Source: Aliirhizobium wenxiniae (GTDB lineage: Bacteria > Pseudomonadota > Alphaproteobacteria > Rhizobiales > Rhizobiaceae). Taken from it: DNA of 64,000 nucleotides. The notes under the pieces were generated by a model that was not told where the DNA came from, made no database searches, and saw only the letters and a list, made by a program, of their open reading frames with translations. A program made the position numbers and the translations under genes. Positions 35,678-43,862 of the stretch are shown piece after piece. Within the stretch, counting starts at the first letter, position 1; the number at the start of each line of letters is the position of its first letter. Location of the stretch: assembly GCF_014201355.1 (NCBI RefSeq), contig NZ_JACHEG010000010.1:1-64000 (forward strand), given 5' to 3'.

Positions 35678-36157
35678 GTGAAGTTGCATGCCCGCCCACT
35701 CTCCGCGGAAGCCTTTTCGGAGTTTGGTGAAGTCATCGCCCATCGGGGCAACGAACGTCGCTACTATTTCCCGCTCAAAAGCGAGGAAGACCTCGGTCAG
35801 GCATTCTGGGTGACGAAAGTCACTGAAGCCATTTCGTTTCCGTTCGAGATTTCGCAGATGGAGCGGCACCCGCATTCCGATCAGGCCTTCTTCCCGCTGT
35901 CAGGCCAGCGGATGCTGATTGTCGTCTGCCCCACACTTGCCGATGGCGGGCCGGACCTGTCGGATCTTCGCGCCTTCGTCTCGGAACCCGGTCAGGGCAT
36001 CCTTTATCATCGCAATGTCTGGCATTCCGGCATGTCGGTACTCGATCTTCCGTCGGAATTCGTGGTGACGATGGCGATGGAGCGCTCGGCCGCCGACACG
36101 GATATTTTTCTGCCGCTGGATAAGCCCTTCCACGTCGATTTCAAGGAGCTCGTCTGA
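35678..36157 (+). CDS. allA: ureidoglycolate lyase
   Basis: 159 residues, the usual AllA length. The cupin-type fold is seen in MERHPHSDQAFFPLSGQRMLIVV and ILYHRNVWHSGMSVL, including the HPxSxQAF and WH residues of the active site. The enzyme cleaves ureidoglycolate to glyoxylate and urea, the last step of allantoin breakdown. The start is GTG at 35678, with GGAG seven bases upstream. Its stop overlaps the start of the allantoinase-like gene, so the two are coupled. Confidence 0.88.
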   Translation: MKLHARPLSAEAFSEFGEVIAHRGNERRYYFPLKSEEDLGQAFWVTKVTEAISFPFEISQMERHPHSDQAFFPLSGQRMLIVVCPTLADGGPDLSDLRAFVSEPGQGILYHRNVWHSGMSVLDLPSEFVVTMAMERSAADTDIFLPLDKPFHVDFKELV

Positions 36158-37071
36158 TGCAGGCCAAGCACCCGCAGCGCAATTTCGAGGGCTATGGCCA
36201 AACGCCTCCCGATCCCAAATGGCCGGGCGGGGCCAAGCTGGCACTCAATTTCGTCATCAATGTCGAGGAAGGCTCAGAGCCTTCGATTGAGGATGGTGAC
36301 CCGACGACCGAATCTGCCCTGACGGAAGGCGCGTCCGGCAATTTTCCAGGTCGTGATCTGGCAGCGGAATCGATGTTCGAATATGGCAGCCGCGTCGGTT
36401 ACTGGCGTATCGCCCGCCTGTTCGAAGAACGCGGCATGCCGGCGACGATCATGGCCTGCGGCCTTGCGCTGGAGCGCAACCCGAAGATTGCTGCGCATGT
36501 ACGCGACAGCAAACTCTTCGACATCTGCGCCCATGGTTGGCGTTGGGAACACCATCGCGCATTGACGCGTGACGAGGAGCGCGAGCGCATAGCCCGGACC
36601 GTCGCGTCGATCAAGCAGACGGCGGGACGTGCGCCTGATGGCTGGTACTGCCGCTACGGACCGAGCATGAACACCCGCGAACTGCTCAGCGAAAACGGGA
36701 GTTTTCTCTATGACAGCGACGCCTATAACGACGAGCTGCCCTATTGGCTCGACGTTAACGGCAAGGCTCAACTCGTCGTGCCCTATAGCCTGACGAACAA
36801 CGACGCCAAATTCATGCGCGGCGCAATCGAAAGCGGCGAGGCTTTCTTCCGCATGCTGCGCGAAAGCTTCGACATGCTGATCGCAGAAGGCACAACCGCA
36901 CCGAAGATGATGTCCATCGGCCTGCACCTGCGCATAGCCGGTCATCCCGGTCGCGCCTCGGGCCTCAAGCTGTTTCTCGAACACGTTGCCCGTCACGGCG
37001 ATGACGTGTGGGTCACTACCCGCTCCGATATCGCCCGCCACTGGCATCGCCACCATCAACCGCAAGCATAG
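36157..37071 (+). CDS. puuE: PuuE-type allantoinase (polysaccharide deacetylase fold)
   Basis: 304 residues. It resembles cofactor-independent allantoinases of the carbohydrate esterase 4 fold: NFVINVEEGSEPSIEDGD, EYGSRVGYWRI, ICAHGWRWEHH, GWYCRYGPSMNTREL and the C-terminal LHLRIAGHPGRA. The reaction is ring opening of (S)-allantoin to allantoate. It overlaps allA by one base. Allantoicase or allantoate amidohydrolase, needed between the two reactions, is not in this window. Confidence 0.88.
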   Translation: MQAKHPQRNFEGYGQTPPDPKWPGGAKLALNFVINVEEGSEPSIEDGDPTTESALTEGASGNFPGRDLAAESMFEYGSRVGYWRIARLFEERGMPATIMACGLALERNPKIAAHVRDSKLFDICAHGWRWEHHRALTRDEERERIARTVASIKQTAGRAPDGWYCRYGPSMNTRELLSENGSFLYDSDAYNDELPYWLDVNGKAQLVVPYSLTNNDAKFMRGAIESGEAFFRMLRESFDMLIAEGTTAPKMMSIGLHLRIAGHPGRASGLKLFLEHVARHGDDVWVTTRSDIARHWHRHHQPQA

Positions 37072-37095
37072 TTCGACACAAGGGGAACTTAAAAA

Positions 37096-37938
37096 ATGAA
37101 GAAAATGCTTCTCTCTACCATTGCCGGCCTCATGGCATTGACCATGGCATCGGCTGCTACCGCCCAGGATGCGAAACCGCTCATCGTCGGCTCCGACTTC
37201 GGCGTTGCCCCGTGGATGGTTCGCGGCGCGAACGGTCCAGAAGGTTTCGGCGTCGATCTGATCAACGCCATCGGTGAAAAGATCGGCCGCCCGAAGGTCG
37301 AGATTACCGACGTCAACTTCTCGGGTCTGTTTGCGGCACTCTTCGCCAGCCGCATCGACATCACCGTCAACCCCCTCAACATCACCAAGGACCGAAGTGA
37401 GAAGATGCTCTTTGCCGAGCCGATCTTCGCCACCGGTAACGGTTTCATCGTCGCCAAGGGCAACAAGATAGCCGGCTTCGAGGATCTGAAGGGCAAGGCG
37501 ATCGCCGTTAACCGTGGTACGCTGTCGGACACCTGGGCGACCGCCAACGCCGAAAAATACGGCTTTGAAGTCCAACGTTACGACACGTTCCCGGATTCGG
37601 TCCAGGCCGTTCTGACGCGCCGCGCCTTCAGCGCACTCAACGAAATCCCGACCACGGTCTATGCCGCCAGCAAAAACCCGGCGATCGAAGTCGCCTTCAA
37701 GGATTTCGACGGTCGCAAGTTCGGCTACGCTTTCCGCAATGAAGACGTCGCGCTGCGCAACCAGGTGGAAGACGCGATCGAATGCCTGAAGAAGGAAGGT
37801 GTGCTCGTTGGCCTTTACGAGAAGTGGTACAACGAGAAGCCGGCTGCCGACAGCCCGCTCAGCACCGTCTATCCCGGCTATGGCGCTCCCGGCTTCACCG
37901 GCTACGACGCCACGCCGCACGAACTTGCCTGCAAATAA
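37096..37938 (+). CDS. polar amino-acid-type ABC solute-binding protein
   Basis: 280 residues. A Sec signal (MKKMLLSTIAGLMALTMASAATA) is followed by a family 3 extracellular binding protein (GFGVDLINAIGEKIGRPKVEIT, ITVNPLNITKDRSEKMLFAEPI). AAGGGGAA precedes the ATG. Given the ureide enzymes just upstream, it may bind allantoin, ureidoglycolate or a related nitrogen compound rather than a standard amino acid (inference). Confidence 0.9.
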   Translation: MKKMLLSTIAGLMALTMASAATAQDAKPLIVGSDFGVAPWMVRGANGPEGFGVDLINAIGEKIGRPKVEITDVNFSGLFAALFASRIDITVNPLNITKDRSEKMLFAEPIFATGNGFIVAKGNKIAGFEDLKGKAIAVNRGTLSDTWATANAEKYGFEVQRYDTFPDSVQAVLTRRAFSALNEIPTTVYAASKNPAIEVAFKDFDGRKFGYAFRNEDVALRNQVEDAIECLKKEGVLVGLYEKWYNEKPAADSPLSTVYPGYGAPGFTGYDATPHELACK

Positions 37939-37993
37939 GTCCGGAAACCGAAGCCGCTGATCAATGATCGGCGGCCTCTTTCGGGAGCGCGCG

Positions 37994-38659
37994 ATGCAGA
38001 AAATTATCGACAACTATCTCAATTGGGAAATCCTCAAAGAGGCGTTTCCCGAAGTGCTGGCGGGTTTCTGGGTCACGGTCCAGGCGTCGCTGGCCGTCAT
38101 CGTCATCGGTCTTCTGACCGGTCTTGCACTTGCAGTGCTTCGCTGTTTGCGCAACCGTGTGATCGATGGGGTGATCACCACCTATATCGAGATCTTCCGG
38201 ACCCTGCCGCAGCTGGTCGTGCTCATATTCGTCTATTTCGGCCTGCCCTATCTCGGCATCACGCTGTCGCCCTTCCTGGCAACGGTCTTCGGCCTTTCCG
38301 CCGTGCTGTCAGCCTTCGCTGCAGAAATATTCTGGGCGTCGATCGTTGCCGTACCGAAAGGACAGTGGGAGGCCGCGACAGCGCTCGCCTTCAAGCCCTG
38401 GCGTACGCTCGCCTTCATCATCCTGCCGCAGGCCGTCCGGCTTGCGCTGCCGCTCGTGACCAACCGGTCGATAGCGATCACCAAGGGCACCGCACTCGGC
38501 GTCGCCGTTTCGATGCAGGAAACGCTCGGCAGCGCCCAGAGCATCATGTCGATCAAGGCCAATCCCTCGCCGCTGACGCTCGCCGCCTTTTTCTATCTTC
38601 TGTTCTTCATCCCGCTGGTGGCCTTCAGCCGCTATGTGGAACGTCGATTTTCGCATTGA
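37994..38659 (+). CDS. amino-acid-type ABC permease 1
   Basis: 221 residues from the ATG at 37994 with GGGAG six bases upstream; an in-frame Met at 37964 lacks this. It is a His/Glu/Gln permease family member with five hydrophobic helices and the EAA loop WEAATALAFKPWRTLAFIILPQAVRLALP. It pairs with the next permease. Confidence 0.92.
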   Translation: MQKIIDNYLNWEILKEAFPEVLAGFWVTVQASLAVIVIGLLTGLALAVLRCLRNRVIDGVITTYIEIFRTLPQLVVLIFVYFGLPYLGITLSPFLATVFGLSAVLSAFAAEIFWASIVAVPKGQWEAATALAFKPWRTLAFIILPQAVRLALPLVTNRSIAITKGTALGVAVSMQETLGSAQSIMSIKANPSPLTLAAFFYLLFFIPLVAFSRYVERRFSH

Positions 38660-38671
38660 GGAGAAACGGAC

Positions 38672-39346
38672 ATGGAACTTCTTCTACTCAATTTTGCCAA
38701 TATCGACTCCCTGAAACTCATCTATCCGCTGCTGCTGCAGGGCCTGCAACTTACATTGCTGTTGGCGATCGTCGCTCTGCCCCTGTCGCTGCTCTCCGGC
38801 CTAACCGTCGCCGTCACCTACAGTTTCGCCGGTGCGCGAGTTCGCAAGCTGATGGTTATCTTAATCGACCTGCTGCGCGCCTTCCCGGTCCTCGTGCTTC
38901 TGGTTCTGATCTATTACAGCCTGCCGTTTTTCGGCCTGACACTCGGCAGCTTCACCGCCGTGGTCGTCGCGCTTGTCATCAACAACACCGGCTATTTCAG
39001 CGAAATCTTTCGCGCCGGCCTGGAGTCGATCCCAAAGGGTCAGCATGAAGCGGCGGCGGCGCTGGGCTTTCACAAGTTCCGCGGCATGATCTACATCATC
39101 CTGCCGCAGGCGGTCCGCAAAGTCGTAGCACCCCTCGCCAGCAACTCGCTCGAACTAATCAAGACAACGTCGATCGCTTCGCTCGTCGCCCTTCCGGAAC
39201 TGCTGCGTTCAGCACGCGTTGCCCAGGAACAGACCTACAATCCGACACCGTTGACCGCAGCCGCCGTCATCTTCTTCATCATGCTCTGGCCCTTCTCCCA
39301 TTGGGTATCGCGCTTGGAGCGCAAAGCCATCATCGGAAAGGCGTGA
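38672..39346 (+). CDS. amino-acid-type ABC permease 2
   Basis: 224 residues. Same family as the preceding gene: EIFRAGLESIPKGQHEAAAALGFHKFRGMIYIILPQAVR is the conserved EAA loop. GAGGAG lies before the ATG. It forms the heterodimeric membrane part with the preceding gene. Confidence 0.92.
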   Translation: MELLLLNFANIDSLKLIYPLLLQGLQLTLLLAIVALPLSLLSGLTVAVTYSFAGARVRKLMVILIDLLRAFPVLVLLVLIYYSLPFFGLTLGSFTAVVVALVINNTGYFSEIFRAGLESIPKGQHEAAAALGFHKFRGMIYIILPQAVRKVVAPLASNSLELIKTTSIASLVALPELLRSARVAQEQTYNPTPLTAAAVIFFIMLWPFSHWVSRLERKAIIGKA

Positions 39347-39350
39347 CCGC

Positions 39351-40346
39351 GTGCGCATTCTGATTACAGGCGGCACCGGCTTTGTCGGTCTTGCAACGGC
39401 TGAAGCACTTCTCAAGGCCGGCCATGACGTGACGCTCTTCGCCACGGCCGGAATGCCGGATGCCTTCGTGCACGCGGAAGAACTTGCCGGCGTAGCCGTC
39501 ATACTGGGCGATATCTGCTGCGAAGCGGATGTCGGAGCGGCGATTGCAAAGTCAAGGCCGCAGGCGGTCCTGCATCTGGCCGCCATGACGCCCAACCTGG
39601 AAGCCGAGCGGGAAATGGCGGCGCGGATCATAACCGTCAATGTCGGCGGCACCGCGACGCTCCTGAAGATGCTGCGTCACGCACCGGAGCTGACCCGTAT
39701 CGTCGCGACGAGCAGCGTTGCCGTCTATGGCCATGTTGACGTCGAGGACGGCCCGATAGCCGAGGGCAGCTTTTCCCCCAATCCGGCAAGCCTATACGGC
39801 ATCACCAAGGTCGCAGCGGAAGACACGGCGCTGCGCCTTGCATCGCTTTACGGCTTCGACCTGAGGATCGCGCGCATAGGCCCGCTTTTCGGCCCGTGGG
39901 AATATCACACCGGCGTTCGTCCGCTGCTGAGCCCGCATGCGCAGGTCCTGTCCCAATGGCGCAAGGGTTCTGTCGCGACGCTGGCTCGCCCGCTGGCTGG
40001 CGACTGGCTCTACAGCCGCGATGCAGCGGCCGGTCTCGCCGGACTTCTCACCGGCAGTGGCTTGAAGCACACCACCTACAATATCGGTGCAGGTGCGTGC
40101 GAAACGATCCTCGATTGGGCAAACGCCTTCTCGCCGCTCGTCTGCGGGAATGGCGCGGCACTTGCTGCCGCGCACGAAGCGGCCAGCGTCGCCGTGACGA
40201 TGGCTCAGGATCGCGCGCCGCTATCTATCGAGCGGCTCTCGTCCGACACCGGTTATCACATCCATTATCGCGGCGAGACCGCCGCCATCGACCATGCCGA
40301 ATGGCTTACCCGTTTTGACCCGCTTCCGAAGAGGATCAGCGCATGA
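39351..40346 (+). CDS. NAD-dependent epimerase/dehydratase family protein
   Basis: 331 residues starting at [18 protein letters not shown] is the extended-SDR NAD motif, followed by LHLAAM and YGITK (Tyr/Lys pair). The family uses nucleotide sugars, uronates or similar compounds. Its stop overlaps the ATPase start (ATGA), so it is embedded in the transporter operon and may act on the transported compound or a product. The substrate cannot be named. Confidence 0.88.
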   Translation: MRILITGGTGFVGLATAEALLKAGHDVTLFATAGMPDAFVHAEELAGVAVILGDICCEADVGAAIAKSRPQAVLHLAAMTPNLEAEREMAARIITVNVGGTATLLKMLRHAPELTRIVATSSVAVYGHVDVEDGPIAEGSFSPNPASLYGITKVAAEDTALRLASLYGFDLRIARIGPLFGPWEYHTGVRPLLSPHAQVLSQWRKGSVATLARPLAGDWLYSRDAAAGLAGLLTGSGLKHTTYNIGAGACETILDWANAFSPLVCGNGAALAAAHEAASVAVTMAQDRAPLSIERLSSDTGYHIHYRGETAAIDHAEWLTRFDPLPKRISA

Positions 40347-41098
40347 ATACCGTCAACCTCGGCCGCACCGTGATCGAGATGCGCGCCGTCACCAAATCCT
40401 ATTCGAACTTCAAGGCGCTGGACGGCATCGATCTCGATGTCGCGCGCGGCGAACGTATCGTCATCTGCGGTCCGTCCGGTTCCGGAAAGTCGACGCTCAT
40501 CCGCTGCATCAACGGGCTTGAGACCTTTGACACCGGCTCGATCACCGTCGATGGGATTTCGATCGGCGCAAGCGCCCGCAATCTGGACAAGGTGCGCCAA
40601 GAAGTCGGCATGGTGTTCCAGCACTTCAACCTCTTCCCGCATCTGACGGTCCTGCAGAACCTGATGATCGCGCCGATGAAGAACCGCGGCAAGACGCGCT
40701 CCGAGGCGGAAGCGCTTGCTCGCCATTACCTGGAGCGCGTTCGCATCGCCGATCATGCACACAAGATGCCGTCCCAGATTTCCGGCGGCCAGCAGCAGCG
40801 CGTCGCCATCGCCCGAGCGCTCTGCATGGAGCCGCAGATCATGCTGTTCGACGAGCCGACCTCGGCGCTTGACCCGGAAATGATCAAGGAAGTGCTCGAC
40901 GTGATGGTGGAGCTTGCCCGCGAAGGCATGACCATGGTTTGCGTCACACACGAAATGGGCTTTGCCCGATCGGTCGCCGGCCAGGTCATCTTCATGGATC
41001 GCGGTACGATCGTCGAGCGCAACACGCTGGAAGAATTCTTCTCCTCTCCGCAGCACGAGCGGACGAAGACCTTCCTGCAGCAGGTCATCAGGCACTAG
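40343..41098 (+). CDS. amino-acid-type ABC ATPase
   Basis: 251 residues of the GlnQ/HisP type. Walker [10 protein letters not shown], signature SGGQQQR, Walker [15 protein letters not shown] and H-loop THEMGFA are intact. It overlaps the epimerase stop by 4 bases. It powers the importer encoded at 37096-39346. Confidence 0.95.
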   Translation: MNTVNLGRTVIEMRAVTKSYSNFKALDGIDLDVARGERIVICGPSGSGKSTLIRCINGLETFDTGSITVDGISIGASARNLDKVRQEVGMVFQHFNLFPHLTVLQNLMIAPMKNRGKTRSEAEALARHYLERVRIADHAHKMPSQISGGQQQRVAIARALCMEPQIMLFDEPTSALDPEMIKEVLDVMVELAREGMTMVCVTHEMGFARSVAGQVIFMDRGTIVERNTLEEFFSSPQHERTKTFLQQVIRH

Positions 41099-41108
41099 GA
41101 TCATGACA

Positions 41109-41891
41109 ATGAGATTGACTGGGAGATTGACCGGCAAAACCGCGATCGTCACGGGCGCATCCTCGGGCATCGGGCGTGCGATATCACTCTTGTTTGCACA
41201 GGAAGGCGCGACTATCATCGCGGCCGATGTAACGACCAACGTCGTCGAAGGCGGCACACCGGTGCTGGAAGAACTGAACAAAGTCACCGACAAGGCGATC
41301 TTCGTCAAAGCGGACATTTCCAAGGGCTCGGATGTCCAATCCCTGTTCGACGATGTCGCCGGTCGTTATGGCCGCGTCGATATCCTCGTCAACAATGCCG
41401 TCATTCGCGGCGGCTCCTCGCTCGTCGATACCGACGAGGCGGAGTGGGAACGCGTCACCGATGTGAACCTCAAGGGCGCCTATCTCTGCCTTCGCGCCGC
41501 CGTACGCCAGATGCTGACCCAGGAGATCATCGGCGAGGCGCGGGGCCGTATCGTCAACATCACCTCGCAGCACGGCATGATCGCCGCACCCGGCGATTTC
41601 GCCTACGGTGTCAGCAAGGCGGGCATGGTCTACATGACCAAGCAGGTGGCCTCCGACTACGGCCATGAAAGCATCATCTGCAATGCAGTCGCACCCGGCA
41701 AGATCCTCACCGGCAAGGGTGGCCGCGCCGTCGATCCCGATATGCTAGCCTATTCCGAAAGCCGCACGCCGCTGCCCCGCCTCGGCAAGCCGATCGACGT
41801 CGCCCGCGCCGCACTGTTTCTGGCCAGCGATGAGGCGACCTATCTGACCGGCCACAATCTCATGGTCGACGGCGGCTGGATGGCGCGCTGA
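41109..41891 (+). CDS. SDR family oxidoreductase
   Basis: 260 residues. TGASSGIG cofactor motif, NNAV, catalytic Ser in ITSQHG and YGVSK (Tyr/Lys). AGGA at 41097-41100 is eight bases before the ATG at 41109; the ATG at 41103 is too close to it. It is the last gene of the ureide/transport operon and converges on a LysR gene. The substrate is unknown, possibly the oxidation of a product released by the upstream enzymes. Confidence 0.9.
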   Translation: MRLTGRLTGKTAIVTGASSGIGRAISLLFAQEGATIIAADVTTNVVEGGTPVLEELNKVTDKAIFVKADISKGSDVQSLFDDVAGRYGRVDILVNNAVIRGGSSLVDTDEAEWERVTDVNLKGAYLCLRAAVRQMLTQEIIGEARGRIVNITSQHGMIAAPGDFAYGVSKAGMVYMTKQVASDYGHESIICNAVAPGKILTGKGGRAVDPDMLAYSESRTPLPRLGKPIDVARAALFLASDEATYLTGHNLMVDGGWMAR

Positions 41892-41900
41892 TCAAACTGG

Positions 41901-42767
41901 TCAATCTATCGTTTCGACCAGCGTCCTGTGAAAAATATCCAGCGCTTTCGGCCGCCGCGGCTGCGACGACCGAAGCAGGACGATCTCGCGGTCGTAGCGC
42001 CCATCGTCATCGACTTCGGTGACGAAAAGCCCCTGCGGCTGGAAGCCCGCCCATGCCGGCACCAGCGAGTTGCCGATACCGTTCGCCACAAGAATGGCGA
42101 TTGCCTCCAGTCCGTCGAGGTCGCAGAAGATGTCCGGCTGAAGATTGCGTTCTTCGGTGAACAGAGCCGCCATCCGGCCTCCCCATGAACCGGGATCGTA
42201 ACGGAGATAGGGTTCGCCCATGAGTGTCGTTCCTATTGCGTTCGAATCGACGGCATGTTTGGACAGAAGCATGAGGCGTTCCCGGCGCAACGCATGTATG
42301 CGCATCGACTTCGGGATCGCGAATGGCGGCTTCACCAAAATCGCGGCGTCGAGTTCACTGGACAGCACCGCTTCGTAAAGCATGTCGGATGTACCGGGAC
42401 TGATCTTCAGCCGCAGATCCGGCGCCGTGCCTGCAAACTTTTTGAGCACCGCCGGCATCATCCCCGTCAGGGCCGTCGAGATCGCGCCGATGGCAAGTTC
42501 GCCACTCAATTCACCACCCGCCGCTTCGGCGATAAGCACCTTCGCTTCGGCGATCAGATGGCGCATTCGCGGCATCAGCGCCAGACAGGTCTCGGTCGGC
42601 CTTGCCGAATGAGCACCGCGGGCAAGCAGCGCACTTCCGATCAACTTTTCAAGCGTCTGCACCCTTTGGCTGACCGCAGCCGGTGTAAGGTTCTGGCGCC
42701 GCGCGGCCGCCGTGATCGAACCGGTCTCGATCACGGCAAGCAAGCTCTCGATAAACCGAATATCCAA
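41901..42767 (-). CDS. LysR family transcriptional regulator
   Basis: 288 residues. The N-terminal winged helix (LLAVIETGSITAAARRQNLTPAAVSQRVQTLEKLIG) is typical, followed by a LysR substrate-binding domain. The start is TTG, with the helix-turn-helix at the expected distance. It is divergent from the VOC gene, and a 10-bp-arm dyad covers its own start region. Confidence 0.92.
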   Translation of the reverse strand: MDIRFIESLLAVIETGSITAAARRQNLTPAAVSQRVQTLEKLIGSALLARGAHSARPTETCLALMPRMRHLIAEAKVLIAEAAGGELSGELAIGAISTALTGMMPAVLKKFAGTAPDLRLKISPGTSDMLYEAVLSSELDAAILVKPPFAIPKSMRIHALRRERLMLLSKHAVDSNAIGTTLMGEPYLRYDPGSWGGRMAALFTEERNLQPDIFCDLDGLEAIAILVANGIGNSLVPAWAGFQPQGLFVTEVDDDGRYDREIVLLRSSQPRRPKALDIFHRTLVETID

Positions 42768-42813
42768 AACATTTCCTTATGCTTTGAGAGAGAAAAAGAC
42801 AGTAAATGTTTTG
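42765..42813. promoter_or_regulatory. long-spaced dyad between LysR and VOC genes
   Basis: CAAAACATTT (42765-42774) and AAATGTTTTG (42804-42813) are perfect 10-bp arms separated by 29 bases. The left arm overlaps the LysR start codon. LysR tetramers bind pairs of such sites in divergent promoters, so this is the likely operator for both genes. Confidence 0.5.
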
Positions 42814-42859
42814 CTGAAAGCAGGCTAGAGCTTGGCCGTTAATCCTGAAAGGACACCCA

Positions 42860-43273
42860 ATGCGCTCGCTTTTTCACCTCGCCTATCATGTCAAGGATCT
42901 CGATGACTGCCGCCGCTTCTACGGCGACGTGCTGGGCTGCACCGAAGGCCGCAGCACCGAGACCTGGGTCGATTTCGACTTCTACGGCCATCAGATTTCG
43001 CTTCATCTCGGCAAGCCGTTCGAGACGACGCGCACCGGCAAGGTTGGCGACCACATGGTGATGATGCCCCATCTCGGTGTCATCCTGCCACTCGACGAGT
43101 GGTTCACACTTGCCGAACGCCTCCGGAGTGGCGGCATCGCTTTCGACATTCCGCCGGTCGTCCGCTTCGAAGGCGAGCCCGGTGAACAGCGCACCATGTT
43201 CTTCTTCGATCCGAGCGGAAACCCCATCGAGGTCAAAGGCTTCAAGGATTTTGACAGCGTTTTCGCGCAGTAA
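42860..43273 (+). CDS. VOC family protein (glyoxalase/dioxygenase fold)
   Basis: 137 residues. A vicinal oxygen chelate fold with paired beta-alpha-beta-beta-beta modules: FHLAYHVKDLDDCRRFYGDVLGC carries the first metal His, and MFFFDPSGNPIEVKGF the Glu near the end. AAAGGA is seven bases before the ATG. Its divergent neighbour is LysR, which probably regulates it. The substrate is unknown. Confidence 0.9.
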   Translation: MRSLFHLAYHVKDLDDCRRFYGDVLGCTEGRSTETWVDFDFYGHQISLHLGKPFETTRTGKVGDHMVMMPHLGVILPLDEWFTLAERLRSGGIAFDIPPVVRFEGEPGEQRTMFFFDPSGNPIEVKGFKDFDSVFAQ

Positions 43274-43862
43274 AGCAACGTTTGCATCGCTCCGACGAGA
43301 TCCGAGTGTTACGTAGGATCTTGTCGAAGCAACCTTAATTCCCAAATGTATAAGATACTGTGGCCTTGAATACATTCGAACCGCTGATCCCGTCGTTTTT
43401 CTCACGCAAAGTATCGCTTGCAGCCAGCTACTCGCCCGCCACTTTTGGATCTTTTGCAGACTGGAAGCAGGTCAGAGACGGACAGGAGATCGCGGCCGGT
43501 ATGGCCCTGGACTAGCAGCCTCTGCAGGACGGCAGCAAAGATGGCGCTGGCCTTCTTGTTCTGTGACGAACAGCGTATCCTTCCTCTGCCATTTCGCGCC
43601 TCGCAAGTGTTCGACAAGCCGATAGACTGGGCGGCGATCACGTCTCAGGTTCAATGTCGCCCGAGGGGGGTATCGACCTGAGAACGAGGCCCATCGCGAA
43701 GGCCAGACCGACTGGCCTTATGATACGCGGCAATATCCGCCAACGACGAGGGGCGCAAACGAACTCCAGTCATTCCTTTCAGCTTGCAGCAATTGCTGGA
43801 ATGGATAATCTGCAGGTCTCTCGGGCTGGCCCAAGCTGATTTAAGCGGAGTGATAAAGCACG
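43274..43862. other. intergenic stretch before the HWE kinase
   Basis: 589 bases. Short open frames exist on both strands (for example 43418-43681 plus), but none resembles a known family, has a good ribosome site or shows convincing codon use. No repeat or terminator was identified. Confidence 0.4.

Noticed and set aside
36274-38013. 579-residue minus-strand frame opposite puuE and the binding-protein gene
   Set aside because: It is antisense to two clearly homologous genes and arises from high third-position GC; no domain is recognisable.
40265-41323. 352-residue minus-strand frame over the amino-acid ABC ATPase
   Set aside because: Overlaps intact Walker A/B and signature coding on the plus strand.
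43418-43681. 87-residue plus-strand frame before the HWE kinase
   Set aside because: No ribosome site, no family resemblance, biased composition.
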